64,000 nucleotides of DNA, taken from contig JAHJNL010000007.1 in the NCBI GenBank assembly GCA_018820855.1, positions 1 through 64,000 of the forward strand, read 5' to 3'. The notes below the pieces were generated by a model, which had not been told where the DNA came from, ran no database searches, and was given only the letters and a program-made list of their open reading frames with translations. A program made the translations under genes and the position numbers. The stretch comes from Pseudomonadota bacterium (GTDB lineage: Bacteria > Desulfobacterota > Desulfobulbia > Desulfobulbales > Desulfocapsaceae). Shown here one piece after another: positions 36,509-45,682 of this stretch. Positions within the stretch are counted from its first letter, which is position 1. Every line of letters begins with the position of its first letter.

Positions 36509-37297
36509 TCACTCAGAGGCCATAATCGAGTTGCGTATTACTTTGAGTTGACTGGCCATGCTGGCGTCTATTGTGCATGAGGTAGATTCAATTTTGCAGC
36601 CGCCGCGTTCCAGAGTGGCATCAGGTTTCAGGACAATGTTGTCCAGTCCGCTGATTTGGGCAATGATTTCGCTTTTTCTCCCTTCAACACAGGCCAAGTC
36701 ATCAGGATTTAATTGGATTTGAAATTCGTCTGATTTTACTGCTAAATGGATTGCTTCTATTATGGTCGCGGTTATGGTCTCGCTTTGTTCTTCAACTGAA
36801 TGTCTGATGATTTTCTCGGCAATGGCGAGGACCAACTCTCTCATCTCTCCTATGCTGTTCTGAAGGATAGTTTCCCGGAGACGATCCAGCTCGTTGCATG
36901 TGCAAAGCATTGTTTTAGCAATGTTATCGCAATCTTCCTCGGCTTGTTTTCTGCCGGCTAATACACCTGAGTTAAAGCTCTCTTCACGAATAGCATCAAT
37001 ATTTATAGGGGGTTTTGAAGGAATCTCTCGGGGAGTGGGCACGGGTATATCTGCAACAGGTTCCTCCTGAACTTGCTCCTCCTCAATGTTTATATCCGGT
37101 ACGGATTCAACAAGAGGAGTGTTCTTTTTCTGTTTTTGGTTAGGTTGCAGAGCCGGTTCGAGAGTTTCTGTAACAGGTTCTGCGGCAGCAGGTCTCACAA
37201 TTGATTCCCATACAGGGCTACTGTCGTATAGGTTTCGTTCCAGTACTACTGTTGGTATAAAATCACTGTTGGCTTTATAAAACTTAGACAAGCTCAT
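36509..37297 (-). CDS. fliH: Flagellar assembly protein FliH
   Basis: 262 residues from the ATG at 37297, which has AGGAGG five bases before it; an upstream frame start at 37315 lacks one. The N-terminal 100 residues are flexible and Pro/Glu-rich. The C-terminal V-ATPase E-like region contains MRELVLAIAEKIIRHSVEEQ and QIQLNPDDLACVEGRK, then ERGGCKIESTSCTIDASM. It negatively controls and recruits FliI. The start lies inside the last 14 bp of fliG. Confidence 0.9.
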   Translation of the reverse strand: MSLSKFYKANSDFIPTVVLERNLYDSSPVWESIVRPAAAEPVTETLEPALQPNQKQKKNTPLVESVPDINIEEEQVQEEPVADIPVPTPREIPSKPPINIDAIREESFNSGVLAGRKQAEEDCDNIAKTMLCTCNELDRLRETILQNSIGEMRELVLAIAEKIIRHSVEEQSETITATIIEAIHLAVKSDEFQIQLNPDDLACVEGRKSEIIAQISGLDNIVLKPDATLERGGCKIESTSCTIDASMASQLKVIRNSIMASE

Positions 37298-38288
37298 CAG
37301 CGCCTCCTGAACCAAGAACCAGTTTTCCTTCTTCCTCCAGTTTCATAGCTATTTTGACAATGGCCTGCTGCATGGCCTCCACTTCAGAGAGTCGGACAGG
37401 ACCCATGGCTTCAAGGTCATCCCGTATCATATCTGCAGCGCGGGCCGACATGTTGGCGAAAATTTTCTCTTTTATCTCATCAGAAGCGGTTTTGAGGGCC
37501 AGAGTAAGAGAATCGTTGTTTACCTCGCGCAGGATCATCTGCAGTGAACGACCATCAAGTGCTACCAAATTTTCAAAAGTGAACATGCGTTTGCGAATTT
37601 CTTCTACCATGTCCGGATCATTTTCTTCGATATCGTCAAGAATATCAGCATCTATGTTGTTAGTGAGGTGATTGAGTAGGTCAACGACCTTGTCAATGCC
37701 ACCAACCTGTTTCTGCTCTTTTCCTGCGACAAGGCCTATCTCACGATGTAGGGCATCTTCAATTCTGGCAATGACTTCGGGAGATACCTTTTCGATCTTG
37801 GCAATACGATATACAACGTCTGCACGTATTTCCTCCGGCAAGTTTGACAGAATTTCGCTGGCATGCTCAACATGCTGAGTGGAAAGTACCAAAGCAACAG
37901 TCTGTGGATGTTCTTTCTCAAGCAAACCGGCTACCATACGCGGTTGCATGAGAGCTATTGTTTCCAGAGAATGGGATTCTGTGCCGGAGATAAACTGTTC
38001 CAGCAAGATATCGACTCTCTCTTCAGACTCCAGCGAAGAGATTGCCTTTTTGGCAAATTCGTCACCTTTAATAAAAAGTCCTGCATATTCGAGTTGTGCT
38101 TCATGGAAATTGGCGAAAACCCTTTCCTTGATGTCCTCAGGAATGTGGTCGATGGCGGCGATGGCACGCGTGACCTGGCGTATTTCATCATTGCTCAGTT
38201 CAGAGAAAATTTTTGCCGAGGCCTCCTCTCCCAGGCACATCAGCAGCACGGCAGCTTTGTTCACACCGGTTAAGGTTTTAATACTCAT
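37284..38288 (-). CDS. fliG: Flagellar motor switch protein FliG
   Basis: 334 residues. Typical segments: GVNKAAVLLMCLGEEASAKI near residue 8, MEKEHPQTVALVLSTQ-like (here LLEKEHPQTVALVLS) near 127, and the torque helix region MRDDLEAMGPVRLSEVEAMQ-like (here MIRDDLEAMGPVRLSE) near 290. It couples the stator to the MS and C rings. It lies 3 bp after fliF and overlaps fliH. Confidence 0.96.
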   Translation of the reverse strand: MSIKTLTGVNKAAVLLMCLGEEASAKIFSELSNDEIRQVTRAIAAIDHIPEDIKERVFANFHEAQLEYAGLFIKGDEFAKKAISSLESEERVDILLEQFISGTESHSLETIALMQPRMVAGLLEKEHPQTVALVLSTQHVEHASEILSNLPEEIRADVVYRIAKIEKVSPEVIARIEDALHREIGLVAGKEQKQVGGIDKVVDLLNHLTNNIDADILDDIEENDPDMVEEIRKRMFTFENLVALDGRSLQMILREVNNDSLTLALKTASDEIKEKIFANMSARAADMIRDDLEAMGPVRLSEVEAMQQAIVKIAMKLEEEGKLVLGSGGADELV

Positions 38289-38291
38289 ATC

Positions 38292-39920
38292 TCAGCCTTC
38301 CTGGATCCAGTTTTTGATAATATAGGCGGTGGGTACATGATTGCGCATGATTTGCTGGCGCAGAGTGATGATTGAATCGGGAATGATCTCTTCCTCTTCA
38401 ATCTCTTCCACTAGTTCAGCTGCAGCTTTGGCTTCAAGGGCATCGCGTTCAAGTTCTGAAATTGTTTTGTTGTGTTCAGTCACTTCTTTCTTCATGGTCT
38501 TAATAATCGGCCTGACAAGAAGGAAGTAAAAGAGAAGGGCACCAAGGAATAACAGGCCGATTTTGAGCAGTGGCAGGTATTCGTAGAGCAGATTTTTGGG
38601 TAGACCCTCTGCAATCAACTGTTCCTCAGCTTTTTCCATAAAAGGCATAGAGGTAACATTGATGATGTCTCCACGTTCAGACACAAGTCCCAAGGCACTG
38701 GAAACCATAGTTTCGATGGCTTTAAGCTCTTCTGCACTTCTGGGGGTAATGGCAGCTTCACTTTTTTCATCTTTTGGTGGAATAATCTTGTCTGCAATCA
38801 AAACTGAGACAGAAAGCGTTTTGATTGCTCCTACCGGGTTGATGATTTTACTGATAGATTTGCTGATCTCATAATTGATGGTTCGCGAAGATTTGTTTGA
38901 CCCTGGAGTAGTGACTGTCTGTCCAGCACTGTTTCCCTGAAGGTTTGACTGGACACCTGGAATGCCTCCGGTACCCTGACTGCCGCTACTTTCTTGCTGA
39001 AGTTGTTCGCTTCGGATAACAGGATCGTCTGCGTCAAACATTTCCTCGGTCTTTTCGACCTTGGCAAAGTCCAGAGAGGCAGTGACTCTGACCATTGCCC
39101 GGCCGTAGCCCATTGTTCTGTCCAGAAGATCTTGGGCTCGTATCTCTAAACGATGCTCAACTTCCTGTTGAAAGGCAAGCATGTCGACGGAGATTCGCTG
39201 TTCGTCCTTTTCAGTATCCATGCCTTCAAGTATCTTTCCGTTGGCATTGATCACTGTCACATTTTCTGGGGCAAGACCGGTAACAGAGCCGGAGATGAGA
39301 TGGATAATGCCCTGAACCTGTTCTTTGTCAAGAGAGCGACCGGGAACCAGCGTGACGATTACGGAGGCAGTGGCTAGTTTTTGTTGATTTTTAAAGAGTC
39401 GTTTTTCCGGAAGGGCCAGGTGAACCCTGGTTGATTCAACAGGACCAAGGGAAGTAACGGTCCTTGCCAGCTCTCCCTGCAGTGCCCTGGTGTAATTCAC
39501 CTTTTGCACAAAGTCGGTAAGGGCAAAGGACTGTTTGTCAAAGACTTCAAATCCCACGCCTCCACCAGAGGGAAGATCAATTGCGGCCAGATCAAGCCTG
39601 CTTTCATAAATTTTATCAGCAGGAATCCAGATGTTTTTACCATTGTTTTTCAGTTGATAGTCGATCCGTTGACCTTTAAGCCAGGTGGTTACGGAGGAGG
39701 CATCTTTTTGCTCAAGATTTGCATAGAGCAATTGAAAATCCGCGGTTCTAGCCTGGAAAATGATCACTGCAAACAGAGCAATTGAAATAACAGCCACGGC
39801 CCCCAGGGCAATTTTTCTGGAAAGAGGCCATTCTTTTAACAGAGTGAGCAGATCCTTTCGTTCAGGAATCGTGGGCTCTTTTTCTGTATTCTGTTCTTGG
39901 ATGAGGTCTTCTTCAGCCAT
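38292..39920 (-). CDS. fliF: Flagellar MS-ring protein FliF
   Basis: 542 residues with membrane helices near 37-53 and 448-468. The ring-building motifs are AIDLPSGGGVGFEVFDKQSF and FVQKVNYTRALQGELARTV, with LVPGRSLDKEQVQGIIHLIS. The C-terminal cytoplasmic tail binds FliG. It follows fliE by 76 bp and is a core basal-body gene. Confidence 0.96.
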   Translation of the reverse strand: MAEEDLIQEQNTEKEPTIPERKDLLTLLKEWPLSRKIALGAVAVISIALFAVIIFQARTADFQLLYANLEQKDASSVTTWLKGQRIDYQLKNNGKNIWIPADKIYESRLDLAAIDLPSGGGVGFEVFDKQSFALTDFVQKVNYTRALQGELARTVTSLGPVESTRVHLALPEKRLFKNQQKLATASVIVTLVPGRSLDKEQVQGIIHLISGSVTGLAPENVTVINANGKILEGMDTEKDEQRISVDMLAFQQEVEHRLEIRAQDLLDRTMGYGRAMVRVTASLDFAKVEKTEEMFDADDPVIRSEQLQQESSGSQGTGGIPGVQSNLQGNSAGQTVTTPGSNKSSRTINYEISKSISKIINPVGAIKTLSVSVLIADKIIPPKDEKSEAAITPRSAEELKAIETMVSSALGLVSERGDIINVTSMPFMEKAEEQLIAEGLPKNLLYEYLPLLKIGLLFLGALLFYFLLVRPIIKTMKKEVTEHNKTISELERDALEAKAAAELVEEIEEEEIIPDSIITLRQQIMRNHVPTAYIIKNWIQEG

Positions 39921-39996
39921 GAAAACTTCCCTTTATTAAAATGGTTGATATGGGCAGGTCAGTGCTTTTTTTTGTCGGGCCTGTTGTGTGAGTCAA

Positions 39997-40296
39997 TTAA
40001 ATTTGCAATCGCATAATATCATCATAGGCCTGTAAAGCTTTGTTGCGAAACTGGACAAGCATTTTGAGCGAAATATCGGCTTCTTCAACGGCTATCATCA
40101 CTTCATGCAAATTTTTGGCCTCACCGCTGTTAAGCTTGTTAATGGCTGCATTGCTGTATTGTTCAGCTTCCGTAGCCTGATCAATGGTAGACTTGATCAT
40201 TTTTGCAAAGCCCGATTCGGCTTTTGCCACGGGATGCGAATCAGGTTGAGTTAAGGGCAGAGGGGTTGAATTGATCTGCATATTTATTGGATTCAT
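39997..40296 (-). CDS. fliE: Flagellar hook-basal body complex protein FliE
   Basis: 99 residues. The C-terminal half contains LHEVMIAVEEADISLKMLVQ and FRNKALQAYDDIMRLQI, highly conserved in FliE. It joins the MS ring to the rod. The order flgB-flgC-fliE-fliF-fliG is the standard one. Confidence 0.95.
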   Translation of the reverse strand: MNPINMQINSTPLPLTQPDSHPVAKAESGFAKMIKSTIDQATEAEQYSNAAINKLNSGEAKNLHEVMIAVEEADISLKMLVQFRNKALQAYDDIMRLQI

Positions 40297-40302
40297 TTGG
40301 TC

Positions 40303-40722
40303 TTATCTCCCAATTTCAAGCGCTTTTAGAGCCATGCGCTTTGCTGATTTGATAACTGTGGTATTTGCCTCATAAGAACGTGTGGCTGACATCATATCCA
40401 CCATTTCCTTGAGAACACTGATGTTTGGCATATCTACATACCCGTCTTCCCGGGCATCAGGGTGAGAGGGGTCATATATCTTTTTTGGCTCTTCAGTATC
40501 TTCTAAGATTTCAGCAACTTCTACACCCTTGATTGAGGCGTCCAGCTCTTCTTTGAAAGAGACCGGACGAGTCTGAAAGTAGACGGATTTTTTCTTGTAG
40601 GGTCCCCCCTCAGGAGTAGAGGTCGTCTCCACATTTGCGAGATTGGAACTGATGGTGTTAAGTCTGATTCGCTGGGCTTTAAGGGCCGAGGAACTAATGT
40701 CAAATGTAGTAAAGATATCCAT
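40303..40722 (-). CDS. flgC: Flagellar proximal rod protein FlgC
   Basis: 139 residues. The N-terminus has SSALKAQRIRLNTISSNLAN and the C-terminus NISVLKEMVDMMSATRSYEA followed by NTTVIKSAKRMALKALEIG, typical of FlgC. It is 17 bp after flgB and 6 bp before fliE. Confidence 0.95.
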   Translation of the reverse strand: MDIFTTFDISSSALKAQRIRLNTISSNLANVETTSTPEGGPYKKKSVYFQTRPVSFKEELDASIKGVEVAEILEDTEEPKKIYDPSHPDAREDGYVDMPNISVLKEMVDMMSATRSYEANTTVIKSAKRMALKALEIGR

Positions 40723-40739
40723 GCTGTTTCCCTCCCTTT

Positions 40740-41153
40740 TTATTTGCCTTCTGAGATCGCGTAATTGAGCATAGTGAGTTTTTTCTTTAATATCTGGGCG
40801 GCTGTTTCGTAGAGGAGTTCATTTTCAGACAGGGCGATCATCTCCTCATCAACGCTTACTCCGTTTTGATCGCCGATACCGGTTTTGTCTTCAATTTGAT
40901 GGATAGTACCGGTTACGGAGTCAAGACTTGTTGGTCCAACTGGTATATGTCTCTGGTGGGTGGTGACCAGAGGGCTGCTGCTTTTATTGATTGCCTGCTG
41001 CAGTTCTTCCTCAAATTCGAATTTTGCTCTGGCATATCCTGGGGTTTCGGCATTGGCAATATTTGCAGCAATGACATTCTGATTTGCAGAACGCAAATCC
41101 AAAACCTTTTGCAGGAGTTTTATGTTGGAATCAAAAGGGGCTAATGGTTTCAT
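40740..41153 (-). CDS. flgB: Flagellar proximal rod protein FlgB
   Basis: 137 residues. Key segments are LDLRSANQNVIAANIANAET and PGYARAKFEFEEELQQAI, and the C-terminal SVDEEMIALSENELLYETAA. Standard FlgB size. It follows the TPR gene by 33 bp. Confidence 0.95.
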   Translation of the reverse strand: MKPLAPFDSNIKLLQKVLDLRSANQNVIAANIANAETPGYARAKFEFEEELQQAINKSSSPLVTTHQRHIPVGPTSLDSVTGTIHQIEDKTGIGDQNGVSVDEEMIALSENELLYETAAQILKKKLTMLNYAISEGK

Positions 41154-41173
41154 GGCGTTTTCCTTGCGTATAC

Positions 41174-41188
41174 AACCTGTATCAGGTT
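41174..41188 (-). promoter_or_regulatory. Small hairpin at the TPR gene / flgB junction
   Basis: A perfect inverted repeat AACCTG / CAGGTT with a 3-base loop overlaps the TPR gene stop codon and lies 20 bp before the flgB ATG. There is no T tract. It may set the ratio of the two products by RNA processing or translation, but this is speculative. Confidence 0.3.
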
Positions 41189-43613
41189 ATTGGGTGACGT
41201 TGGCATACTCCAGCTCTTTCTGTGCCAATTTTATCCAAAGGGGGTTTTTACCTGTTTCGACAAGTTCTCCGTATATTTTTAGTGATGCTTCATTGTCACC
41301 GTTGTCTTTAGCAAGCTCAGCAAGTCGGTAAAGGGATTGGTCGTGATGGATAGAGCTTATTGGAATAGTTGCATACAGCTTTGCCGCCTTGTCAAAAATG
41401 CCGAGTTGGAATAGGCTTTCCGCAAGCATGAAATCGATCCGGGAACGTTGCTCACCGCCTACCTCAATCGGTTGTTCGAGAGTCTCAACGACCTTGCTGT
41501 AATTGTTTTCGTGAAAGTAGAGAGAAGCCGCTATGAGTGAAAAATCAACACTATCTGGAATAGGATGAGGGAGAAGTTTGTTGGCCTCTTGGTAATGGTC
41601 TTCTATGATAAGACTCTTTATGCGAAGGAGTAAAATGTCGTTACCGTATATCCCCTTGGGGTAGTGGTAACTGTATTGGTCGGAATAGTCTTCTACTATC
41701 TTGTAATCTCCATGGTCGTATGCAGCTGATATGAGTGGCAGGTAATACATTTCTTTCTGATCCTCAGAGGAAATGTTTATGAGGTAAAGGTATAGTTTTG
41801 ATGCTTCATTAAAAATACCCAGAGCATGATATGATTGGGCCATTTCTGCAAGAAGGCTGATATCCACCCAGTTTTTCAGGAACAGTTTTCGGTTTTGCTT
41901 GGCAATAACGAGTGCATCCATATACATTCCCTTCTGAACATATTCTTTGATGACCTGAGGGAGGAGTTCTATGAGTAGGGCTTGGCCTGTTTCGTACAGT
42001 TCACCATTTCTGAAATTTCGAAGAAACTCCATGAGCAGGTTGATACTTTTTATTTTTTCATTATTCAGGCTGTAAACAAGAGCTTCTTTAAAGCTTGCCT
42101 CTTCTCTTGCAGCTCGGGTGACAGATTTTTCAGCAAGGGCCTCATAATAAAGCAATGCCTGGGAAGACCAGTTTTTGAGATTGATATATTTAATATCAGT
42201 TTTCTTCAGTGCTCCCCTGAAACCTGCATCAGTGCCGGGATATGTGTTTTCGATTCGCGCAAAGTAATCTGCCATTTCCAGTTCTGGTTTGTAATGGAGC
42301 TCTGCCATATGTCTTCGATAGTTTATTATCCCAAGTAGTTGTTTGTCATCAATGTGGTTGGCTAACATAGTGTAATAAAGAGCAGCCTCAGGGAATTTTT
42401 TTTGTTGATACAAGGTGTCACAATAGCCGTTTAGGGAGAATGTTTTTCCGGGCAGGATGTCATATTTTTCAAGTAACTGATATCCAACATAGGCCTTTAT
42501 TGAATCTCCGGTTGCATACCAGTAATCGGCTTGTCGTAGTTCTTTGATAAGAACTGTTTGACCTGGGTAGGGAATGTCATCCCGGTTAAGAAGTTCTCGC
42601 ATGCGCTCTAATTGACCGGTTGCCAGGGCGGTTTCAATTTGGGTCAGAAGGAAATATGGTGTCAAGGGATTGGCAGGTGTCATGAAAGGTTCGAGATTTC
42701 GCAGTTCATAGTCTGCAATGTAGGGGTCTTGAAATTTGGCTCTTAACAGAGCAAGAAGGTATTGTGCAAAGACACCAATCTCCTCTTCCGCATATTCTTC
42801 GGCGAGGAGATAAAACTGTTTGTAGGCGTCGGGAAAATTCCCCTCCCTCAACAGGGCGTCACCATAGGTGAGAGCGAGCTTTTTTTTCACCTCTGGATCC
42901 TTTTCCATGGTCATGCTTTTGAGGAGTAAGGTCTGAGTTTCATCCCAAAGTTTCTGATCGGCAAGTTTATAGATTTCCGGATCGAGAAGGGTTCTGTTTT
43001 TCTCTCTTTCAGGAGGAAGAAGAGTTATGGCAGGAAAGGGAAGAGCTGTGATCTGAACAGGGAGCGAAATCGTAACCTTGGATTCGTAAATGCGAAAGAA
43101 GCTCTTCCAGTCTGCTGCATAAGGTGAAGCAACAAGGGGATTTGAGTAATCTTTAGTTGTTCTTTTAACTAGGGTCAATCCTTCAAGTTTTGCTGAGAAG
43201 TCAGGCAGTGCAGCACTGTAAGGATTTCCCAGGAGAATGTTGACGGTCATTTTTCCTTCATTTTCATTGGGCACAACATTGAATTGTTGTGGGGGATAGC
43301 GAAAAAAGAATGAAATAATGGTTTTGTTGTTCTTGTCGAGTGACAAAATTTTGACTATCTTCTCATCAGGCTCAAAAAAGGTGAAATCAGGCTTTAATTT
43401 TGTATTTTCAAGAATGAAATCTACTCTTTTTTCCCTGATATTAGTGCGATAGCCGGGTGTTTTTGTAAAGGAACAATACAGTTCTATTGTATCTTTTCCA
43501 TCCACCTTGTTTATCCGCGTAAGAATGCTTTCGGCCAGAGTCGGGCTAGGAGCCAGGCACAGAAGGACAGAGAGAATAGGAAGCAGTATTTGTATTATAT
43601 TGTTCATAGGCAT
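41187..43613 (-). CDS. Secreted TPR-repeat protein leading the flgB operon
   Basis: About 808 residues from the ATG at 43613; the longer frame start (43655) would place a sigma-54 promoter inside the coding region. The chosen start gives a normal signal peptide (hydrophobic ILLPILSVLLCLAP, cleavage after TLA). The N-terminal part (about 20-130) is beta-rich and AMIN-like. The rest is helical tetratricopeptide-type repeats (e.g. near 215-420 and 480-780). Large TPR proteins occur at this position in deltaproteobacterial flagellar clusters; a periplasmic scaffold role is an inference. Confidence 0.7.
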   Translation of the reverse strand: MPMNNIIQILLPILSVLLCLAPSPTLAESILTRINKVDGKDTIELYCSFTKTPGYRTNIREKRVDFILENTKLKPDFTFFEPDEKIVKILSLDKNNKTIISFFFRYPPQQFNVVPNENEGKMTVNILLGNPYSAALPDFSAKLEGLTLVKRTTKDYSNPLVASPYAADWKSFFRIYESKVTISLPVQITALPFPAITLLPPEREKNRTLLDPEIYKLADQKLWDETQTLLLKSMTMEKDPEVKKKLALTYGDALLREGNFPDAYKQFYLLAEEYAEEEIGVFAQYLLALLRAKFQDPYIADYELRNLEPFMTPANPLTPYFLLTQIETALATGQLERMRELLNRDDIPYPGQTVLIKELRQADYWYATGDSIKAYVGYQLLEKYDILPGKTFSLNGYCDTLYQQKKFPEAALYYTMLANHIDDKQLLGIINYRRHMAELHYKPELEMADYFARIENTYPGTDAGFRGALKKTDIKYINLKNWSSQALLYYEALAEKSVTRAAREEASFKEALVYSLNNEKIKSINLLMEFLRNFRNGELYETGQALLIELLPQVIKEYVQKGMYMDALVIAKQNRKLFLKNWVDISLLAEMAQSYHALGIFNEASKLYLYLINISSEDQKEMYYLPLISAAYDHGDYKIVEDYSDQYSYHYPKGIYGNDILLLRIKSLIIEDHYQEANKLLPHPIPDSVDFSLIAASLYFHENNYSKVVETLEQPIEVGGEQRSRIDFMLAESLFQLGIFDKAAKLYATIPISSIHHDQSLYRLAELAKDNGDNEASLKIYGELVETGKNPLWIKLAQKELEYANVTQ

Positions 43614-43632
43614 TAATTTGTTAACTTGTTTA

Positions 43633-43648
43633 TGCAAAAAATGAACCA
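43633..43648 (-). promoter_or_regulatory. Sigma-54 promoter of the TPR gene and flgB operon
   Basis: On the minus strand the sequence reads TGGTTCATTTTTTGCA: GG and GC exactly 10 bases apart, with a perfect TTGCA -12 element and a partial -24 element (TGG-TTC). Transcription would start near 43622, just before the ATG at 43613, and this supports the shorter start for that gene. It probably drives the whole flgB-to-flgE operon. Confidence 0.6.
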
Positions 43649-43841
43649 TTCTCAAAGCTGTCTGCGGATTTGTGAGTCTTTTTTTACAGATGGGGTCTGG
43701 GGCATTATTTTTTTAAAGTTATTTGATTTTTGTTCTTGTTTGTTGATATGATTTATTCGAATGAATTCGGACCGCAATCCTGGATATTCAGGATTGGTAC
43801 TGTTCGATTTTTATAACATAACGCGTTACAGGAGGTAACGG

Positions 43842-44213
43842 ATGGGTAAAAATGTATTGCTAGTAGATGATTCCAGCACAATGAGGAAAATTGTTGGAAG
43901 ATCGCTTCGTCAGGCAGGTATTGAATTTGATAATATCTTTGAGGCGGCTGACGGTATAGAAGCTTTAGAAATACTCGAAAAAGAGAAAGTTGATATTGTC
44001 CTCAGTGATATAAATATGCCTAATATGGATGGTATCAGTTTCCTTCGTGAAAAGGCAACCCGAGATAATATGAAAGGAATCCCGGTACTGATGATATCGA
44101 CCGAAACCGGAGATGATATTATTGGGGAAGCCAAAGCCCTTGGAGCGGTAGGAGCGATAAAAAAACCATTTACTCCAGATAAAGTAAATGAGGTCCTTGG
44201 ACCGCTTCTATAG
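43842..44213 (+). CDS. cheY: Chemotaxis response regulator CheY
   Basis: 123 residues, a stand-alone receiver. Acidic pocket DD near residue 9-10, phospho-acceptor Asp in IVLSDINMPNMDG near 58, Thr in MISTET near 87, Lys in AIKKPFTPD near 109: all conserved. GGAGG lies 6 bases before the ATG. It would bind FliM when phosphorylated. It is next to three CheX/CheC-like phosphatase genes, but no cheA or cheW is in the window. Confidence 0.92.
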   Translation: MGKNVLLVDDSSTMRKIVGRSLRQAGIEFDNIFEAADGIEALEILEKEKVDIVLSDINMPNMDGISFLREKATRDNMKGIPVLMISTETGDDIIGEAKALGAVGAIKKPFTPDKVNEVLGPLL

Positions 44214-44265
44214 ATTGCTTTAGAAAACAAGATGTTTCGATCAAGATAAGATCAGTGAACTCGGA

Positions 44266-44294
44266 GTCTCGAGTAATCCATGAGACTTCGAGAC
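44266..44294 (+). promoter_or_regulatory. Overlapping hairpins in the leader before the first CheX-like gene
   Basis: GTCTCGA (44266-44272) pairs with TCGAGAC (44288-44294), and AGTCTC (44265-44270) alternatively pairs with GAGACT (44282-44287). The two stems exclude each other, which could make a switch between structures. It lies about 180 bp upstream of the start codon. No ligand-binding family was recognised. Confidence 0.3.
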
Positions 44295-44469
44295 CTGCTT
44301 GAGATTTTGTCGCAATCGTCCTGCAGAAAATTTTCATGATGGTGGGTCATTTTCAGAGAGACGGTAAAATATTTTCCATAACGTCATGATGTTTGCTAAC
44401 TCAAGTTAACTTAGTGGATGTAGAAATGTTTTTTAAGGTGACCTGAAACTATAAAGTAAAGAGGGTAGT

Positions 44470-44922
44470 GTGGATATCGAAGACAAGATGATTGAAACGA
44501 CTAAGGAGATTTTTTCTTCTATGGTCATGATGGAAATAGACGTTAAAAGAATAATGGATGACTGCGGCCCTCTTAGCAACACCATTACCGGTATGGTAGG
44601 GCTTGCTGGTACTCACAAGGGGATTTTGGCTATCCATGTTCCTTACCCTGTTGCCATGGCCATCACCGGTAGCTTTCTGGGGATGGATGTAGAAGAAATC
44701 AATGCGGATGTCCATGATGCCATAGGTGAACTCGCCAATATGCTGGGTGGTAATGTAAAAACGATTCTTTCTGAGAATGGTAGAGATATCGAATTGTCAC
44801 TCCCGTCTACCATTTCCGGGAGTGACTATACTTTTCAGCTTGATAAAGAGGTCGACAAGGTGATAATTGAATTTGATACCGGCCAAGGTGTATTTATGGT
44901 AGAAATGGAACTGGAAAAATAA
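44470..44922 (+). CDS. CheX-like chemotaxis phosphatase (first of three)
   Basis: 150 residues starting with GTG. The signature DAIGELANMLGGNVK near residue 90 carries the E-x-x-N pair of CheX/CheC/FliY phosphatases, which insert into the CheY active site. A short N-terminal helix precedes it (IETTKEIFSSMVMMEI). It lies 256 bp after cheY and is likely to remove phosphate from that CheY. The exact partner is inferred. Confidence 0.82.
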   Translation: MDIEDKMIETTKEIFSSMVMMEIDVKRIMDDCGPLSNTITGMVGLAGTHKGILAIHVPYPVAMAITGSFLGMDVEEINADVHDAIGELANMLGGNVKTILSENGRDIELSLPSTISGSDYTFQLDKEVDKVIIEFDTGQGVFMVEMELEK

Positions 44923-45051
44923 GTTTAACAGCATTTTTTTTGATCTCTAATCTTAACTGTCTTTAAATATGCATGAGTCGGGTAGCCTTATGGGTTCGGT
45001 TTGCTGACATCATCTGCAACATTTTTAGAACAAATTGGCGTATCCTGACAA

Positions 45052-45528
45052 ATGAATGAAAAGGTAATGAATGTTGGGCAGGCTATTATAGAGGGCACTC
45101 AAGATGTTTTCAGTACCATGTTGATGGTTGAACTGGAAGCGGGGGAACCCATAGAAGGACATGGGGGCGAGGTTGATTCTAATGTGACAAGTATGCTTGG
45201 ACTCGGTAAAGATATTAGAGGAATGTTGGCTGTACATTGTCCAGAAGCTGTGGCAAAAGATATTACCGGGACATTCCTTGGGATGAAAGTAGAAGAACTT
45301 GACGAGGATGTCAAAGATGCCATTGGCGAAATTGCCAATATGATAGCTGGAAATCTAAAGATATTTTTTCAGGAACACGATAAAGATGTTGCCCTGGCTA
45401 TTCCAACTTCGGTTGTCGGGAAATCTTTTCGAACCAGCGGAATGTTTGGTGCCCAACGGGTTGCTGTTCCATTTTCCATGAACGGAGCGACCTTTCTTGT
45501 CGAACTGAAGTATATGGAAGTCATATAA
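45052..45528 (+). CDS. CheX-like chemotaxis phosphatase (second of three)
   Basis: 158 residues. The same signature occurs as DAIGEIANMIAGNLK near residue 92, with the E and N pair intact. The N-terminus IIEGTQDVFSTMLMVELEAG and MLGLGKDIRGMLAVHCPEA resemble the first copy, so this is a likely duplication. No strong ribosome binding site precedes the ATG. It lies 129 bp after the first copy. Confidence 0.82.
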   Translation: MNEKVMNVGQAIIEGTQDVFSTMLMVELEAGEPIEGHGGEVDSNVTSMLGLGKDIRGMLAVHCPEAVAKDITGTFLGMKVEELDEDVKDAIGEIANMIAGNLKIFFQEHDKDVALAIPTSVVGKSFRTSGMFGAQRVAVPFSMNGATFLVELKYMEVI

Positions 45529-45600
45529 CTCAAGTAATATCATTCTGTTTATCCCGCTATCGCCTTACGGTTATCTTTTCTTGTTTGTTCATTTGTATTG

Positions 45601-45628
45601 TAAAGATTTTTCTCTTTTCAGTCGATAC
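45601..45628 (+). promoter_or_regulatory. Candidate sigma-28 promoter of the triple CheC-like gene
   Basis: TAAAGATT (45601-45608) begins the -35 element and GTCGATAC (45621-45628) is the -10, with 16 bases between TAAA and the -10. Six of eight -10 bases match GCCGATAA. The spacing equals that of the site at 11505-11532, which strengthens both. The start codon follows about 50 bp downstream. Confidence 0.45.
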
Positions 45629-45682
45629 CTAATCAAGTGAAATATGTTTTTTATCGGATCCTTCTACGTTTAGAAGAGTTAC

